From positions 2,241,702 to 2,305,701 of the forward strand of contig NZ_CP059081.1 in NCBI RefSeq assembly GCF_015602705.1: a stretch of DNA of 64,000 nt. The letters run 5' to 3'. A program made the position numbers and the translations under genes. The notes under the pieces are model-generated. The model was not told the DNA's origin and did no database searches. It saw only the letters and a program-made list of their open reading frames with translations. Each line of letters begins with the position of its first letter. Within the stretch, counting starts at the first letter, position 1. Below, in pieces: positions 17,074 through 28,230 of this stretch. The DNA is from Acinetobacter lwoffii. GTDB taxonomy: Bacteria; Pseudomonadota; Gammaproteobacteria; Pseudomonadales; Moraxellaceae.

Positions 17074-18558
17074 ATGAGCTATTTACTGGCACTAGATCAG
17101 GGAACTACGTCAAGTCGGGCCATTATTTTTAATGAACATGGACAAGTTCAGGCAACGGCTCAACGTGAAACGCATATCCACACCCCACATTCGGGCTGGG
17201 TGGAACAGGATGCTCAAGAAATCTGGAGCTCACAGATTGCCGTGGTACAACAAGCTTTGGCGACTGCAGGTATTCTGGCAAAAGATATTAAAGCCCTTGG
17301 CCTGACTAACCAGCGCGAAACGACCGTAGTCTGGGATCGTAGAAACGGCAAACCGCTCGCTCCGGCAATCGTCTGGCAGGACCGTCGTACATCTGACTGG
17401 TGTAACCGGCTGATTGAACAAGGCCTGATGTCCAAAATTCAGCAAAAAACCGGCCTACGGATTGATCCTTATTTTAGTGCGGGAAAACTGGTCTGGTTTT
17501 TAGAGCATGTCGAGGGGGTACGGGCACTTGCTGAACAGGGCCATGTGGCATTTGGCACTATCGATAGCTGGCTGATCTGGAATCTGACCCAAGGTGCAGA
17601 GCATGTCATTGAAGCCAGTAACGCTTCTCGTACCATGTTAATGAATCTGCAGCAACAATCGTGGGATGAAGAGCTACTCGAGCTGTTTAATATCCCGGTT
17701 TCGGTCTTACCGAAAATTATCTCTTCTGACTGTTATGTCGCTGACACGGCTTCTGGCTTACTGGGGGCCAATATTCCCATTACCGGAATTTTGGGGGATC
17801 AGCAGTCTGCACTCTTTGGCCAGTCCTGTTTTGAGGTGGGCAGTGCTAAAAACACCTATGGTACTGGCTGCTTTATGCTGTTCAATACCAGACATAACAT
17901 TCAGCTTAGCCAGAACAAGCTGCTTTCTACTCTCGCCTGGCAAGCCCAGGGCCAAACTACCTATGCGCTCGAAGGCAGCGTATTTATGGCTGGTGCTGTA
18001 GTGCAATGGTTACGCGATGGCCTCGGAATTATTCAAAAAAGCAGTGATGTGGAAAAACTGGCGCATCAGGTCGAGCATAGTGACGGCGTGGTTCTGGTTC
18101 CCGCATTTACCGGACTGGGCGCGCCGCATTGGGATAGTGAAGCACGTGCCTTACTCTGTGGCATGTCACGCGGTACGACCAAAGCGCATATCGCTCGTGC
18201 CGCATTAGAATCAATCGCCTTTCAGGTATCGGATGTGCTCAGTGCGATGCAATCTGATATTGCACATCCCCTTAAAGAACTGCGGGTTGATGGTGGTGCC
18301 AGCAGCAATGACATGCTAATGCAATTTCAGGCCGATATTCTGAATGTACCGGTACTGCGTCCGAAAATGCTGGAGTCTACCGCTTGGGGAGCAGCAGCCA
18401 TGGCCGGATTAAAATCCGGAATATTTTCCAGTCTGGAGGAAATTTCGCAGTCTTGGCAACTTGAACATGCCTTTGAACCGAAAATGCAAAATGATGAACG
18501 TGAAGCTCATTTAGCCAAATGGCAGAAGGCCTTAAATCGGGCCAAATCAGATCTATAA
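17074..18558 (+). CDS. glpK: Glycerol kinase
   Basis: 494 residues, the normal GlpK length. It phosphorylates glycerol with ATP to glycerol 3-phosphate in the cytoplasm. The FGGY-kinase features are ALDQGTTSSRAIIF at the N terminus, TNQRETTVVWDR, VPAFTGLGAPHWD and the C-terminal VDGGASSNDMLMQFQADIL. It stands alone: no glpF or glpD is adjacent. It is followed by a bidirectional terminator shared with the converging thioesterase gene. Confidence 0.96.
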   Translation: MSYLLALDQGTTSSRAIIFNEHGQVQATAQRETHIHTPHSGWVEQDAQEIWSSQIAVVQQALATAGILAKDIKALGLTNQRETTVVWDRRNGKPLAPAIVWQDRRTSDWCNRLIEQGLMSKIQQKTGLRIDPYFSAGKLVWFLEHVEGVRALAEQGHVAFGTIDSWLIWNLTQGAEHVIEASNASRTMLMNLQQQSWDEELLELFNIPVSVLPKIISSDCYVADTASGLLGANIPITGILGDQQSALFGQSCFEVGSAKNTYGTGCFMLFNTRHNIQLSQNKLLSTLAWQAQGQTTYALEGSVFMAGAVVQWLRDGLGIIQKSSDVEKLAHQVEHSDGVVLVPAFTGLGAPHWDSEARALLCGMSRGTTKAHIARAALESIAFQVSDVLSAMQSDIAHPLKELRVDGGASSNDMLMQFQADILNVPVLRPKMLESTAWGAAAMAGLKSGIFSSLEEISQSWQLEHAFEPKMQNDEREAHLAKWQKALNRAKSDL

Positions 18559-18584
18559 CCTGTATCGATCTGAAGGTCGAAAGC

Positions 18585-18616
18585 TAAAAAAGCACTGTTC
18601 AACAGTGCTTTTTATT
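18585..18616. terminator. Bidirectional terminator between glpK and the thioesterase gene
   Basis: AGCACTG-TTCAA-CAGTGCT flanked by A- and T-runs, placed between two converging genes. Confidence 0.8.
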
Positions 18617-18631
18617 TTCTATCTCTTACCC

Positions 18632-19129
18632 TCAATAAGCATAAGATGCGATCGCTGTAGCAATTGGCTTATCTTCATCATTGACCATGGTCATACGCAT
18701 GGTGCAGCCCTTACGCCCCAAACGTAAGGTTTCTGCCCGCGCGATAAAATATTTACCGCGCCCAGGTGCCAGATAATCCACCCGCATATCCACTGTCGCC
18801 AAACGCGAGACTTTTTTAATGGTATCGGCAATGGTTTCAGGTTCGGCTTTTTTATATAGCTCCCCCATCGCTACAATTCCACCGACACTATCGAGTACCG
18901 TGGCCGCAAGACCGCCATGCAAAATTTGAAACGCGACATTCCCAACCATAAAATCCTGCATTTCGACATAGGCTTCGATCTGGCCTTCCACCACCCGCAT
19001 GCTCATACCATTATGCTTAAAAAAAGGAGAGCTATTAAAAGCATGTACCAACTGATTTAAGACCACATCAATATCCACCTTTGCCCCCAAGTGTATATTA
19101 CCTGTCCAGCTTTTCTCTGTCTTAGTCAT
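18632..19129 (-). CDS. PaaI/YigI-type hotdog thioesterase
   Basis: 165 residues from the ATG at 19129; a GTG six codons upstream (19147) is the alternative. The hotdog fold motif is VAFQILHGGLAATVLDSVGGIVAM, with the HGG typical of acyl-CoA thioesterases of the PaaI/YigI group. The C-terminal strand motifs (VDMRVDYLAPGRGKYFIARAE, then GRKGCTMRMTMVNDE) fit as well. The substrate is unknown; medium- or long-chain acyl-CoA is likely from family knowledge. It is transcribed away from hemB. Confidence 0.82.
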   Translation of the reverse strand: MTKTEKSWTGNIHLGAKVDIDVVLNQLVHAFNSSPFFKHNGMSMRVVEGQIEAYVEMQDFMVGNVAFQILHGGLAATVLDSVGGIVAMGELYKKAEPETIADTIKKVSRLATVDMRVDYLAPGRGKYFIARAETLRLGRKGCTMRMTMVNDEDKPIATAIASYAY

Positions 19130-19201
19130 CACTCTGCTCAAATCCACCGCAATAAAAAACCGCTAATTTATGCCCAAAAATTTCAGTTAGGGCTACAATA
19201 G

Positions 19202-20248
<1,047 letters not shown>

Positions 20249-20263
20249 AAGGATTTCGGCGCA

Positions 20264-21391
20264 ATGCATATCGCCATTATCGGCGCTGGCATCACAGGGT
20301 TGATGTCGGCGCTGGAACTGCTTGAACAGGGATGTTCTGTCACGATTTTTGATCAGCAAGTTGCCGGGCAGGCTGCGTCCTGGGCCGGAGGCGGGATTCT
20401 TTCTCCGATGTATCCCTGGCGCTACCCCGCTGCAGTCAATACGTTGGCCCGACATGCCAAACCGCTCTATCAGGACTGGAATCAAAAACTGCAGCCAGTG
20501 ACCGGTATCGATTTCCAGATTCATGAAAGTGGTATGCTGATTTTTGATGAAGATGATTTTGAGCTTGGCTTGCGCTATGCGGAAAAATATCAGGACCCTC
20601 AGCAACAGGCCGAATTGCTTGATCAGACTCAGCTACAACAAATCAATCCTCGAATTGATCAACACAAGTTCCAACAGGCGATTTACTTTCCGGAACTGGC
20701 CAATATCCGCAACCCCCGGCTATTACAGTCGGTCATCAGCTATTTAAAACAGCATCCGCATGTCACCTGGCAAGAACATTGTAAAATCACTCAGCTCAAT
20801 ATTCAGCAAGGCTGGGTAACGAGTGTGTCCAGTGAAAGCGGCCAACACTTTCAGGCAGATCAGTTTGTAATCGCCACAGGCGCATGGTCTGCAGGCTGGT
20901 CAGAACAGCTTGGCTGTGAAATTCCGGTACAACCGGTGCAAGGACAAATGCTGCTGTTTAAAACCCCAGAAAACTGGCTACCGAGCATGTGCATGAACAA
21001 GGTCATGTATCTGATTCCACGGCGCGACGGACATGTTGTATGTGGTTCCAGTATGCGTCAGGTCGGTTTTGACACCTCGCCTTCTGCTGAAATCCGGCAA
21101 GATATTCTACAGGCTTGTCTGGGGATGGTACCGGAACTGGCGGATTTTCCGCTGGTCAAGCAATGGGCCGGATTAAGACCTAGCTCACCCGATGGTATTC
21201 CCTATATTGGCAAAATCCCCGAATTTCAAAATGCCTGGGCCAATTTTGGCCATTTCCGCAATGGCTTATGCATGGCCCCAGCCTCAGGCAAATTACTGGC
21301 TCAATTGATGCTTGCACAAACACCGACCATTGTAGATCCACAGCCCTATGCTCCGGCCCATCTATTGGAGCCAGGTCGCTTAGTGCTTTAG
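20264..21391 (+). CDS. thiO: Glycine oxidase ThiO (FAD-dependent)
   Basis: 375 residues. The N-terminal dinucleotide-binding motif is IGAGITGLMSALELLEQG, followed by SWAGGGILSPMYPWRY, characteristic of ThiO. The C-terminal WAGLRPSSPDGIPYIG and GHFRNGLCMAPASGK complete the D-amino-acid-oxidase fold. It oxidises glycine to the imine used for the thiazole ring of thiamine. No other thi gene is nearby; it lies 15 bp after hemB. Its 3' end overlaps the converging epimerase gene by 12 bp. Confidence 0.9.
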   Translation: MHIAIIGAGITGLMSALELLEQGCSVTIFDQQVAGQAASWAGGGILSPMYPWRYPAAVNTLARHAKPLYQDWNQKLQPVTGIDFQIHESGMLIFDEDDFELGLRYAEKYQDPQQQAELLDQTQLQQINPRIDQHKFQQAIYFPELANIRNPRLLQSVISYLKQHPHVTWQEHCKITQLNIQQGWVTSVSSESGQHFQADQFVIATGAWSAGWSEQLGCEIPVQPVQGQMLLFKTPENWLPSMCMNKVMYLIPRRDGHVVCGSSMRQVGFDTSPSAEIRQDILQACLGMVPELADFPLVKQWAGLRPSSPDGIPYIGKIPEFQNAWANFGHFRNGLCMAPASGKLLAQLMLAQTPTIVDPQPYAPAHLLEPGRLVL

Positions 21392-22285
21392 GATATTATG
21401 CAGCGCTTCTTTCAAGGTTGGATAATCAAACTGAAAGCCCGCATCCTGTAAAGCTTGAGGCTGTACATACTGACCGTTTAAAACCAGTTGCGATTGTTCT
21501 CCCAGCATCATTTTCAAACTGCATGCTGGCAGTGGCAGTAAAGGTTTGCGTTTCAGTAGCTGTGCAGCAGTCCGGGCAAACTGTGCCTGACTGACTTTTT
21601 CCGGAGCAACCACATTAAAAATCTGCCCGGTCGTCGTTTCAAGCATCAAGAATTCAATCGCACGCAATACATCTTCTAAATGCACCCAAGTGACTGGCTG
21701 ACGCCCATGACCAATCCGCCCGAACAGATTCAGTTTAATCGGCAATAACATCTGCGGCAGAATTCCACCACCTTTGCCGAAGACCACAGCAAAGCGAACA
21801 ATTTTGGTGTCCTGACTGCTATAGGACAAAGCCAGTTGTTCCCACTTCGCACAGAGCTCAGACATAAAAATATCTTGTGGCGGGCTTTGTTCCGTACAGA
21901 CCTGCTCCCAGCGCTCGCTCGGGTCAATACCATAATAACCAACGGCTGAGGTTGAAATAATCCGTTTCGGTTTGATCTGGTATTTTTCTAAATAGTCAAA
22001 TAACTGTTTGGTGGTGTCTAAACGGCTATCCAGCAATTTCTTTTTACGCGCTGCCGTCCAGCGTCCCTGACCGATGCTTTCGCCAGCCAGATTAATCACA
22101 TAATCAATCTGAGGCTGTTTTAATTCATCCAGCTGATTGATCCAATGGAAGTCCGGATGTGGTTCATGTTTATTTTTCTGACGGGTCAGCCCAATCACCC
22201 GATAATCCCGTTCCAGTAAAAAACGCACGAGATGACTGCCAATAAAACCACTCGCTCCCGTCAACAGCACTACAGGTTTATACAT
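21380..22285 (-). CDS. TIGR01777-family NAD-dependent epimerase (YfcH-like)
   Basis: 301 residues. An extended SDR with LLTGASGFIGSHLVRFLLERD as the nucleotide-binding loop, YVINLAGESIGQGRW (family hallmark), SAVGYYG with the catalytic Tyr, and the DUF1731-type C-terminal tail (LPLPACSLKMMLGE and onward). The physiological substrate of the YfcH family is unknown. It converges on thiO with a 12-bp overlap of 3' ends. Confidence 0.9.
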   Translation of the reverse strand: MYKPVVLLTGASGFIGSHLVRFLLERDYRVIGLTRQKNKHEPHPDFHWINQLDELKQPQIDYVINLAGESIGQGRWTAARKKKLLDSRLDTTKQLFDYLEKYQIKPKRIISTSAVGYYGIDPSERWEQVCTEQSPPQDIFMSELCAKWEQLALSYSSQDTKIVRFAVVFGKGGGILPQMLLPIKLNLFGRIGHGRQPVTWVHLEDVLRAIEFLMLETTTGQIFNVVAPEKVSQAQFARTAAQLLKRKPLLPLPACSLKMMLGEQSQLVLNGQYVQPQALQDAGFQFDYPTLKEALHNILKH

Positions 22286-22440
22286 TCGTCATTCTTCGCC
22301 TTATTATTTTCTTGATTTAAATTATACGCCACTCATCTTTAGCTTTTTAAACCGAGAAGATCTTTGTAGTGGAGAATTTGTATCTTTCATCATTCAATCA
22401 ATTTATGAAGATCAGTCGTCACACAATGATTCATCTATAC

Positions 22441-22905
22441 TCACTGAGGTGGATGGCCAAACATTTTCTCTGCCATACGCTGGGCCTGCTTGCCATAAAA
22501 CCAGTAGGTCAGCAGATACAGCGGAATTGCGATCATCAGGAACATGATCAGCACAATACTCATAAATTGTGGCTGCTGTAGATACAACAGAAAGTCCTGC
22601 CAAGCATTCGGATTGGAACGGGTGGCGATAACAATACCGAGCAAGAGAAATAATAAATTATAGCCCCAGTAAATCAGGCTAAACCCGAGGGTGAATTTTT
22701 TACGCTCTGCTTGGGTCGGGGCACGTTTTTGCTGTTTTAAAAATTTAAAAAGCACCCAAATCATGGCTACCAGATACGGAACAATCGTCAAGACTGCACC
22801 CATGCCCATCGGCAGCAAGGCTGCGAGTACACCGCAAATACAGGTAAAAATAAAACATATAACGAAAAACCAGATAAAATAACGACTTAGCGGCAACATA
22901 TGCAT
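22441..22905 (-). CDS. Four-helix inner-membrane protein, ABZJ_00895-like
   Basis: 154 residues with four hydrophobic segments: ~8-30, ~34-54, ~75-95 and ~113-135. The loop between helices 2 and 3 is basic (KFLKQQKRAPTQAERKKF). I recall an Acinetobacter membrane family named ABZJ_00895 with this layout, but its function is not known. It is a single gene, with AT-rich flanks. Confidence 0.65.
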   Translation of the reverse strand: MHMLPLSRYFIWFFVICFIFTCICGVLAALLPMGMGAVLTIVPYLVAMIWVLFKFLKQQKRAPTQAERKKFTLGFSLIYWGYNLLFLLLGIVIATRSNPNAWQDFLLYLQQPQFMSIVLIMFLMIAIPLYLLTYWFYGKQAQRMAEKMFGHPPQ

Positions 22906-23368
22906 GACTCAGTGATCTTCAACAAGCTAGTATAAAAAAAATCAGGTTTTTTTTCATTTTATTGTCAACCATCCACTACAGGGTGACGTTATATAGGGTA
23001 CAAGGTACAAAAATTTGGACTGGCATCCACGAATTTTTGCTGACCTTTAGAGCTAAAGCAATAAGTCCAGTGTACAGGGAAATTTTGAATAGCAGCCAAA
23101 ATCTTCATGTAACACAAATTTGACCGACGATTTCATCATCACTCGAATCGTCGGTTTTTATTTTTTAAAATCCCTATTTCTAAAATCTGAGGGCTTGCAG
23201 AACCTTTAATATCTGATGATCTGGATACAACCGTCCATTAATATCCATACTGATCAAAATAAATTCAGCCTCCAAATCACAAACAATTCACTGAAATATC
23301 GATTTCAAGTAGATTTTTACCTGTGCTTTTTCCTATAGTAGCAAGGCAGATATCTTGGGGTTCATTAC
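22906..23368 (+). ncRNA. Possible small RNA with strong terminator (within a 463-bp gap)
   Basis: No protein gene is seen in this gap. A perfect 9-bp terminator stem (CCGACGATT at 23124-23132 with AATCGTCGG at 23146-23154, then a T-run) has no plus-strand gene before it. Upstream, complementary segments occur: GGACT/AGTCC (23016-23020 and 23074-23078) and CTTT-AGAGCT-AAAG at about 23045. This suggests a transcript of about 150-200 nt starting near 22980. The rest of the gap (23170-23368) is the sbcD upstream region. No known sRNA family was recognised. Confidence 0.4.
23123..23166 (+). terminator. Rho-independent terminator upstream of sbcD
   Basis: CCGACGATT, 13-base loop, AATCGTCGG, then TTTTTATTTTTT. 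It is oriented on the plus strand with no plus-strand gene ahead of it for more than 1.7 kb. Confidence 0.75.
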
Positions 23369-24622
23369 ATGGCAGTTCATTTTCTTCACACTTCCGATTG
23401 GCATCTGGGACAATTTTTCCATAACCATGACCGTGAATTTGAACATGCGCAGTTTTTGACTTGGCTACTTGAGCAAATTAAAGCAAAGCAACCGCATGCC
23501 TTGCTGATTGCCGGCGATATTTTTGATGTGATCAATCCCGCTTCCAGTGCGCAAAGACAGCTGTACCAGTTTCTGGCCGATGCCCACGATCTGGCGCCAC
23601 ATATGCAGACCCTGATGATTGCAGGCAATCATGATTCCGGTTACCGGATTGAACAGGTTGAACCCTTGCTGGCCAAATTCAATGCCAAAGCTGTGGGAAT
23701 CGTAGGCCGCACTGCAGAAAATACCCTGAACCTGGATCGTCTACTTATTCCTATTTATGATCAGGATAAAAATATCATCGCCTGGTGTCTGACCCTGCCC
23801 TATTTACGCAGTGCCGAAATTACCGGACTGAATGAACATACCAACAATAATCAGAACGCGATCAGTTATCTGCATCAACAACTGATTGCTGAAGCCAAAG
23901 CCCGCAAACAGCCACATCAGGCACTGATTTTAATGTCACATGCGCACATGCAAGGTGGTGAGACCTCGGACTCCGAGCGTCCGATTATTGTCGGCAATGA
24001 AGAAGCCCTGTCGACGGCGCTGTTTGATGACGTGATTGATTATGTCGCGCTGGGGCATTTGCATAAACCACAAAAAGTCGGTCAGCCGCATATTCGCTAT
24101 AGTGGCTCTCCGATTCCGCTGTCATTTAGTGAGATTAATTATAAGCATCAAATAGTTGAAGTCAGGATTGACCCTCAATTAGAAGATGAGGCACGTTTTC
24201 AGTTTGAAGCTTTGCTTATTCCACGCAGTGTACGCCTGCATCGACTCCGTGGTGAACTCAATGAAATCTTTGAGCATATTCGAACCCTTGAACATGGGGA
24301 AATTGAAGCAATTGATCAACGTGAATATATCGATATTGAATATCATACGGCAACGCCTCCTCCACCCAATTTAAGACAAACTTTTGAAGATGCACTTCCG
24401 CCGAACCGCTATCGACTGGTGCGCATTTCACGTCAATATCAAGCTATTAATCTTGATGATGCACAAGCTCAGAAGATCCATTTAGAGCCGCCAACACCCA
24501 AAAGACTATTTGAACAGCTTTGGCTCAAACAGGGTTACAGCGCCGATGATTCGGTGCTGAAAGATTTCCTCAGCCTGATTATTGAGGCGGAAAAAAATAT
24601 TGATGCTAATGAAACGCCATAA
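23369..24622 (+). CDS. sbcD: Exonuclease subunit SbcD (Mre11-type)
   Basis: 417 residues. The metallophosphoesterase motifs are HTSDWHLGQFF, LLIAGDIFDVINP, MIAGNHDSGYR, LMSHAHMQGG and YVALGHLHKPQ, in the right order for SbcD/Mre11. With SbcC it forms an ATP-dependent complex that cleaves hairpins and protein-blocked DNA ends, removing long palindromes. It is followed after 9 bp by sbcC. Confidence 0.96.
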   Translation: MAVHFLHTSDWHLGQFFHNHDREFEHAQFLTWLLEQIKAKQPHALLIAGDIFDVINPASSAQRQLYQFLADAHDLAPHMQTLMIAGNHDSGYRIEQVEPLLAKFNAKAVGIVGRTAENTLNLDRLLIPIYDQDKNIIAWCLTLPYLRSAEITGLNEHTNNNQNAISYLHQQLIAEAKARKQPHQALILMSHAHMQGGETSDSERPIIVGNEEALSTALFDDVIDYVALGHLHKPQKVGQPHIRYSGSPIPLSFSEINYKHQIVEVRIDPQLEDEARFQFEALLIPRSVRLHRLRGELNEIFEHIRTLEHGEIEAIDQREYIDIEYHTATPPPPNLRQTFEDALPPNRYRLVRISRQYQAINLDDAQAQKIHLEPPTPKRLFEQLWLKQGYSADDSVLKDFLSLIIEAEKNIDANETP

Positions 24623-24631
24623 GGATATGCC

Positions 24632-27600
24632 ATGAAAATTTTATCTATTCGTATAAAAAACTTGGCATCGCTTGCAGGTGAACATTTTATTGATTTTGAA
24701 AGCAATCCACTTGCCAGTGCAGGCTTAATTGCAATTGTCGGTAAAACAGGTGCCGGAAAGTCCACGATTCTGGATGCAATGTGTTTGGCACTGTTCAATC
24801 GTGTACCTCGTTTAAAAGATAGCGATGGCAAACTGACTGATATCGATGGTTCTGAACTTCTCACCAATTCCCCATTAACTGTTTTGCGTCGCGGTACAGG
24901 CATTGGTTTTGCCGAACTAAGTTTTGTTGCACAAGATCAAAAAGTATATTCAGCTCGCTGGGAAATTAAACGTGCACGTGAAAATCCCACAGGCAAATTG
25001 CAAAGTGTGCAACGTTCACTGAAATGTCTGAGTGATGGCAATATTCTTGCCGATAAAGCCAAAGCGGTAGAAGCTAAAATTCTGCAAATTACTCAGCTGA
25101 GTTTTGAGCAATTTACCCGTGCCGTTTTATTGGCTCAATCTGAAGTGACCGCATTTTTAAAATCACGGGATACTGAACGTGGTGAACTGCTCGAATATCT
25201 GACCAACTCCAGTATTTTTGGCAAAATTGGTCAATTGGCATATGAAAAAACCAAGGAAATCGCCAATCAGCGCAAAGCTTTAGAAGTCAGACTCGGTGAT
25301 ATCGAGACTTTGTCAGAAGAAGATTTAGCGACTATAAGCGATCAATTCAATACAATCTGTACTGAATACAAAAAATTAGAACAAGAAAAATCGGCACTCG
25401 AAAAAAACCAGCGATGGTTTGAACAAAAGCAAAAGCTGGAAAATGATGTTCAGCAACGACAGCGTCAGCATGTGGAGCAACAACAAAAATTTGATTTACT
25501 GAATACAGAACGTGGCCGTCTAAAACAACTCGAAGTTTTTGCATCCATCCGTCCAAGTATGATCCAGCAAGAAAAAACACAAACAGAATTAGCTCGGTTA
25601 AAATCTCAAATTCAAAGTACTGAACTACAGTTTCATACCATTCAGCAAGTTTTTGAGCAAAAACAGACTGCATTTAAACAGATTGATGAACAACTCAAAG
25701 CGCTACAGCATTTTGAACACACCCATCAGCACCGTATTGACCAAGTCCGTCACTGTATTCAAGAACGTGAATTCATTGGTAAACAGTTTGTTAAAGCAAA
25801 ATCTGTATTGGACGAGTTTCAAAAAGAGTTACAGCCCTTAATCCTTGTACAAACTCAGCTACACAAGGAATTAGCGCAATTCAAGTCAGATCAGCAAAAA
25901 CAAACCGAACAGTTGAATCAAACGATGCAACTAAGCAGTTTAGATGATGGACTTTCCGCGCATCTCACACAGTTACAACGATTTATTCAGCATTACCAAA
26001 GTTTTGAAAAACAATATGGCGATATTGCTTCTGCTAGAACTGATTTAAGTCAGAAAAAGCAGCAATTGGAATCACTACAACAACAGTATGGCGATGACCA
26101 AAAAATTGATCACCAACTATTAGAACTTCGCCGCGATCAGGCAAAAAATTTGGAGCAACAACATCAATTTAGTTTAATTCAAAATCAATTTAAACAATGG
26201 CTACAACAACGCTCTGAACAGCATCAACTGCAAACAACGTGCAATGCGCTCGCACAGCAGAGTGCCCAAAGTAAAATCCAAGTTGATTTGCAAGAACAGC
26301 AATACCAAACCCATAAACTTGAACGTGAAAACTTACAACGCATGCTGCAACAACAGCGCTTATTACATGCTGAAAATATTGAGAAATTACGCGAGCAATT
26401 GATTGATGGAGAAGCATGTTTAGTCTGTGGCAGTTTACATCATCCATTTAAAACTGACCTTTCTGCACTATCGAGTGAACTCGTCAATTTGCAAGAGCAA
26501 CAAGAGCAGCAAGCGATTCAAATCGAACAAGACAGTTTTAATGCTTGGCAAAAGATTCAGCAATTACACACACAGCAAACAGCATCTTTGAGCGAACAGC
26601 AAAAACGTCTCGATGATTTAAATATTCAACATCAACAGCATGAACAGGCGCTTTATCAAAGCTTCAAAAATACCCAAATTCAAATAGACTTAACCCAACA
26701 ATCTGAACAGATTGAACAACAACTGCTTCAAGTCAATCAAATCCTGCAACAAGAAAAAATAACACTTGAGGAAAATATCAAACAACTCGATGAGGTTGAA
26801 AAAACACAACGGAATTTAACCCAAAATATTCAGCAAATCTCACAACAACTGTCGATTGTTCAACAAGCTGAACAGAATATTCAATACCTTCTAGACCTGC
26901 TCACTGCTGATCAACGAAATGCTTGGCATAAGCAAACCTTAACTGTTGCACAACACATTGTGCAACAATTGCATGAGCGTCAGCATCTGTTGCAGAATCT
27001 TGAGACTTTAAATCAGCAACTGAATGAGAAAGCTCAACTACTCGCTCAAAAAAATAACGAGATTCAAGCCAAAAATAATCAGATTGAACTCGCTGAAAAA
27101 GATAAAGTTGAATTTGAGCGTCAAGGACAAGAGAACAAGGAACTTGCCGTTCAGCTTATTTTTGAGATGACTCAAACTTGGGTCGATAAACCACATGAAT
27201 GGCTGACTCAACACGATGAACAGCGTAAAAATTTACAGCTGCAATATCAGAAAATACAACAAAGTTTCGAAACAGCTCGTCAACAATTTGATAGCCAACA
27301 ACGGCAGCTTGATCAACTCAAAATTCAGTTGGCTCAACTTGAAACACAGCATCATGCTTGTGTTTTAGAAATCGAACACTGGTTAAATCAAAATTTAGAT
27401 TTTAATCATGCTTTGATTTCACAATTAAGCCTCATTTCAACTGAAGAAACTCAAAAACTACGTCAACATATTAAAGATATCGAACATGCCTTTGTCGATG
27501 CAGCATCCGCACTGAAAACCACACAACATCTGCTCACACAACATTTACAAACTCAACCTGAAGTACAAATCTTACAGATTGAGCGTGCCATTGAACTGAA

Positions 27601-28228
27601 CCTTAAAGCTTTAGCAGAGCGACAAGAACAGCGTGACCAACTTAAGACCAAGTTAGATGTTCACTACTCGAACCTAGACAAGCAAAAACAGTTTGCTGAA
27701 CAAATTCAGCAAATTCAAACTGAAGAACATCGCTGGAATAAAATTTCCAGTCTTATGGGGGATGCCACAGGCAAAAAATTCCGTGATTATGCGCAGCAAT
27801 ATAACCTTGATATTTTGCTTGAATTTGCCAATCAGCAACTCGCGATGCTGTCTCAGCGTTACACCTTAAAACGTTTAGACAACTCACTCAGTCTTGCCAT
27901 TATTGACCATGATATGGGTGGTGAAACCCGTTCTGTTTCATCGCTTTCTGGTGGTGAGTCATTCTTGACCGCCCTTGCCTTGTCTTTGGCAATTGCCAAT
28001 ATGGCTTCAGGCTCCATGAAAATAGAATCCCTGTTTATCGATGAAGGTTTTGGCACCCTTGATGCATCTTCATTACATATGGTGATGAATGCACTGGATC
28101 ATTTACAAAGTCAGGGACGTAAAGTGGTCGTAATCTCACATATTCAGGAAATGCATGAACGGATTCCTGTACAGATTCAGGTCAAGCCTGTAGGTGCAGG
28201 CGCCAGTACCATTCAGATTATAGGTTAA
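24632..28228 (+). CDS. sbcC: Exonuclease subunit SbcC (Rad50-type SMC ATPase)
   Basis: 1198 residues. Walker A is VGKTGAGKSTILDAM near residue 37, then a long Gln-rich coiled coil broken by the zinc hook ACLVCGS (Cys596 and Cys599), then the C-terminal signature SVSSLSGGESFLTALAL and Walker B SLFIDEGFGTLD. The very high glutamine content of the coiled coil explains the many CAA/CAG runs in the DNA. It works with SbcD. The following acyltransferase gene starts 2 bp after its stop. Confidence 0.96.
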   Translation: MKILSIRIKNLASLAGEHFIDFESNPLASAGLIAIVGKTGAGKSTILDAMCLALFNRVPRLKDSDGKLTDIDGSELLTNSPLTVLRRGTGIGFAELSFVAQDQKVYSARWEIKRARENPTGKLQSVQRSLKCLSDGNILADKAKAVEAKILQITQLSFEQFTRAVLLAQSEVTAFLKSRDTERGELLEYLTNSSIFGKIGQLAYEKTKEIANQRKALEVRLGDIETLSEEDLATISDQFNTICTEYKKLEQEKSALEKNQRWFEQKQKLENDVQQRQRQHVEQQQKFDLLNTERGRLKQLEVFASIRPSMIQQEKTQTELARLKSQIQSTELQFHTIQQVFEQKQTAFKQIDEQLKALQHFEHTHQHRIDQVRHCIQEREFIGKQFVKAKSVLDEFQKELQPLILVQTQLHKELAQFKSDQQKQTEQLNQTMQLSSLDDGLSAHLTQLQRFIQHYQSFEKQYGDIASARTDLSQKKQQLESLQQQYGDDQKIDHQLLELRRDQAKNLEQQHQFSLIQNQFKQWLQQRSEQHQLQTTCNALAQQSAQSKIQVDLQEQQYQTHKLERENLQRMLQQQRLLHAENIEKLREQLIDGEACLVCGSLHHPFKTDLSALSSELVNLQEQQEQQAIQIEQDSFNAWQKIQQLHTQQTASLSEQQKRLDDLNIQHQQHEQALYQSFKNTQIQIDLTQQSEQIEQQLLQVNQILQQEKITLEENIKQLDEVEKTQRNLTQNIQQISQQLSIVQQAEQNIQYLLDLLTADQRNAWHKQTLTVAQHIVQQLHERQHLLQNLETLNQQLNEKAQLLAQKNNEIQAKNNQIELAEKDKVEFERQGQENKELAVQLIFEMTQTWVDKPHEWLTQHDEQRKNLQLQYQKIQQSFETARQQFDSQQRQLDQLKIQLAQLETQHHACVLEIEHWLNQNLDFNHALISQLSLISTEETQKLRQHIKDIEHAFVDAASALKTTQHLLTQHLQTQPEVQILQIERAIELNLKALAERQEQRDQLKTKLDVHYSNLDKQKQFAEQIQQIQTEEHRWNKISSLMGDATGKKFRDYAQQYNLDILLEFANQQLAMLSQRYTLKRLDNSLSLAIIDHDMGGETRSVSSLSGGESFLTALALSLAIANMASGSMKIESLFIDEGFGTLDASSLHMVMNALDHLQSQGRKVVVISHIQEMHERIPVQIQVKPVGAGASTIQIIG

Positions 28229-28230
28229 CG

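Noticed and set aside
25400..27700. Apparent CAA/CAG repeat tract in sbcC
   Set aside because: It is the glutamine-rich coiled coil of an intact SbcC; there is no regular DNA repeat unit.
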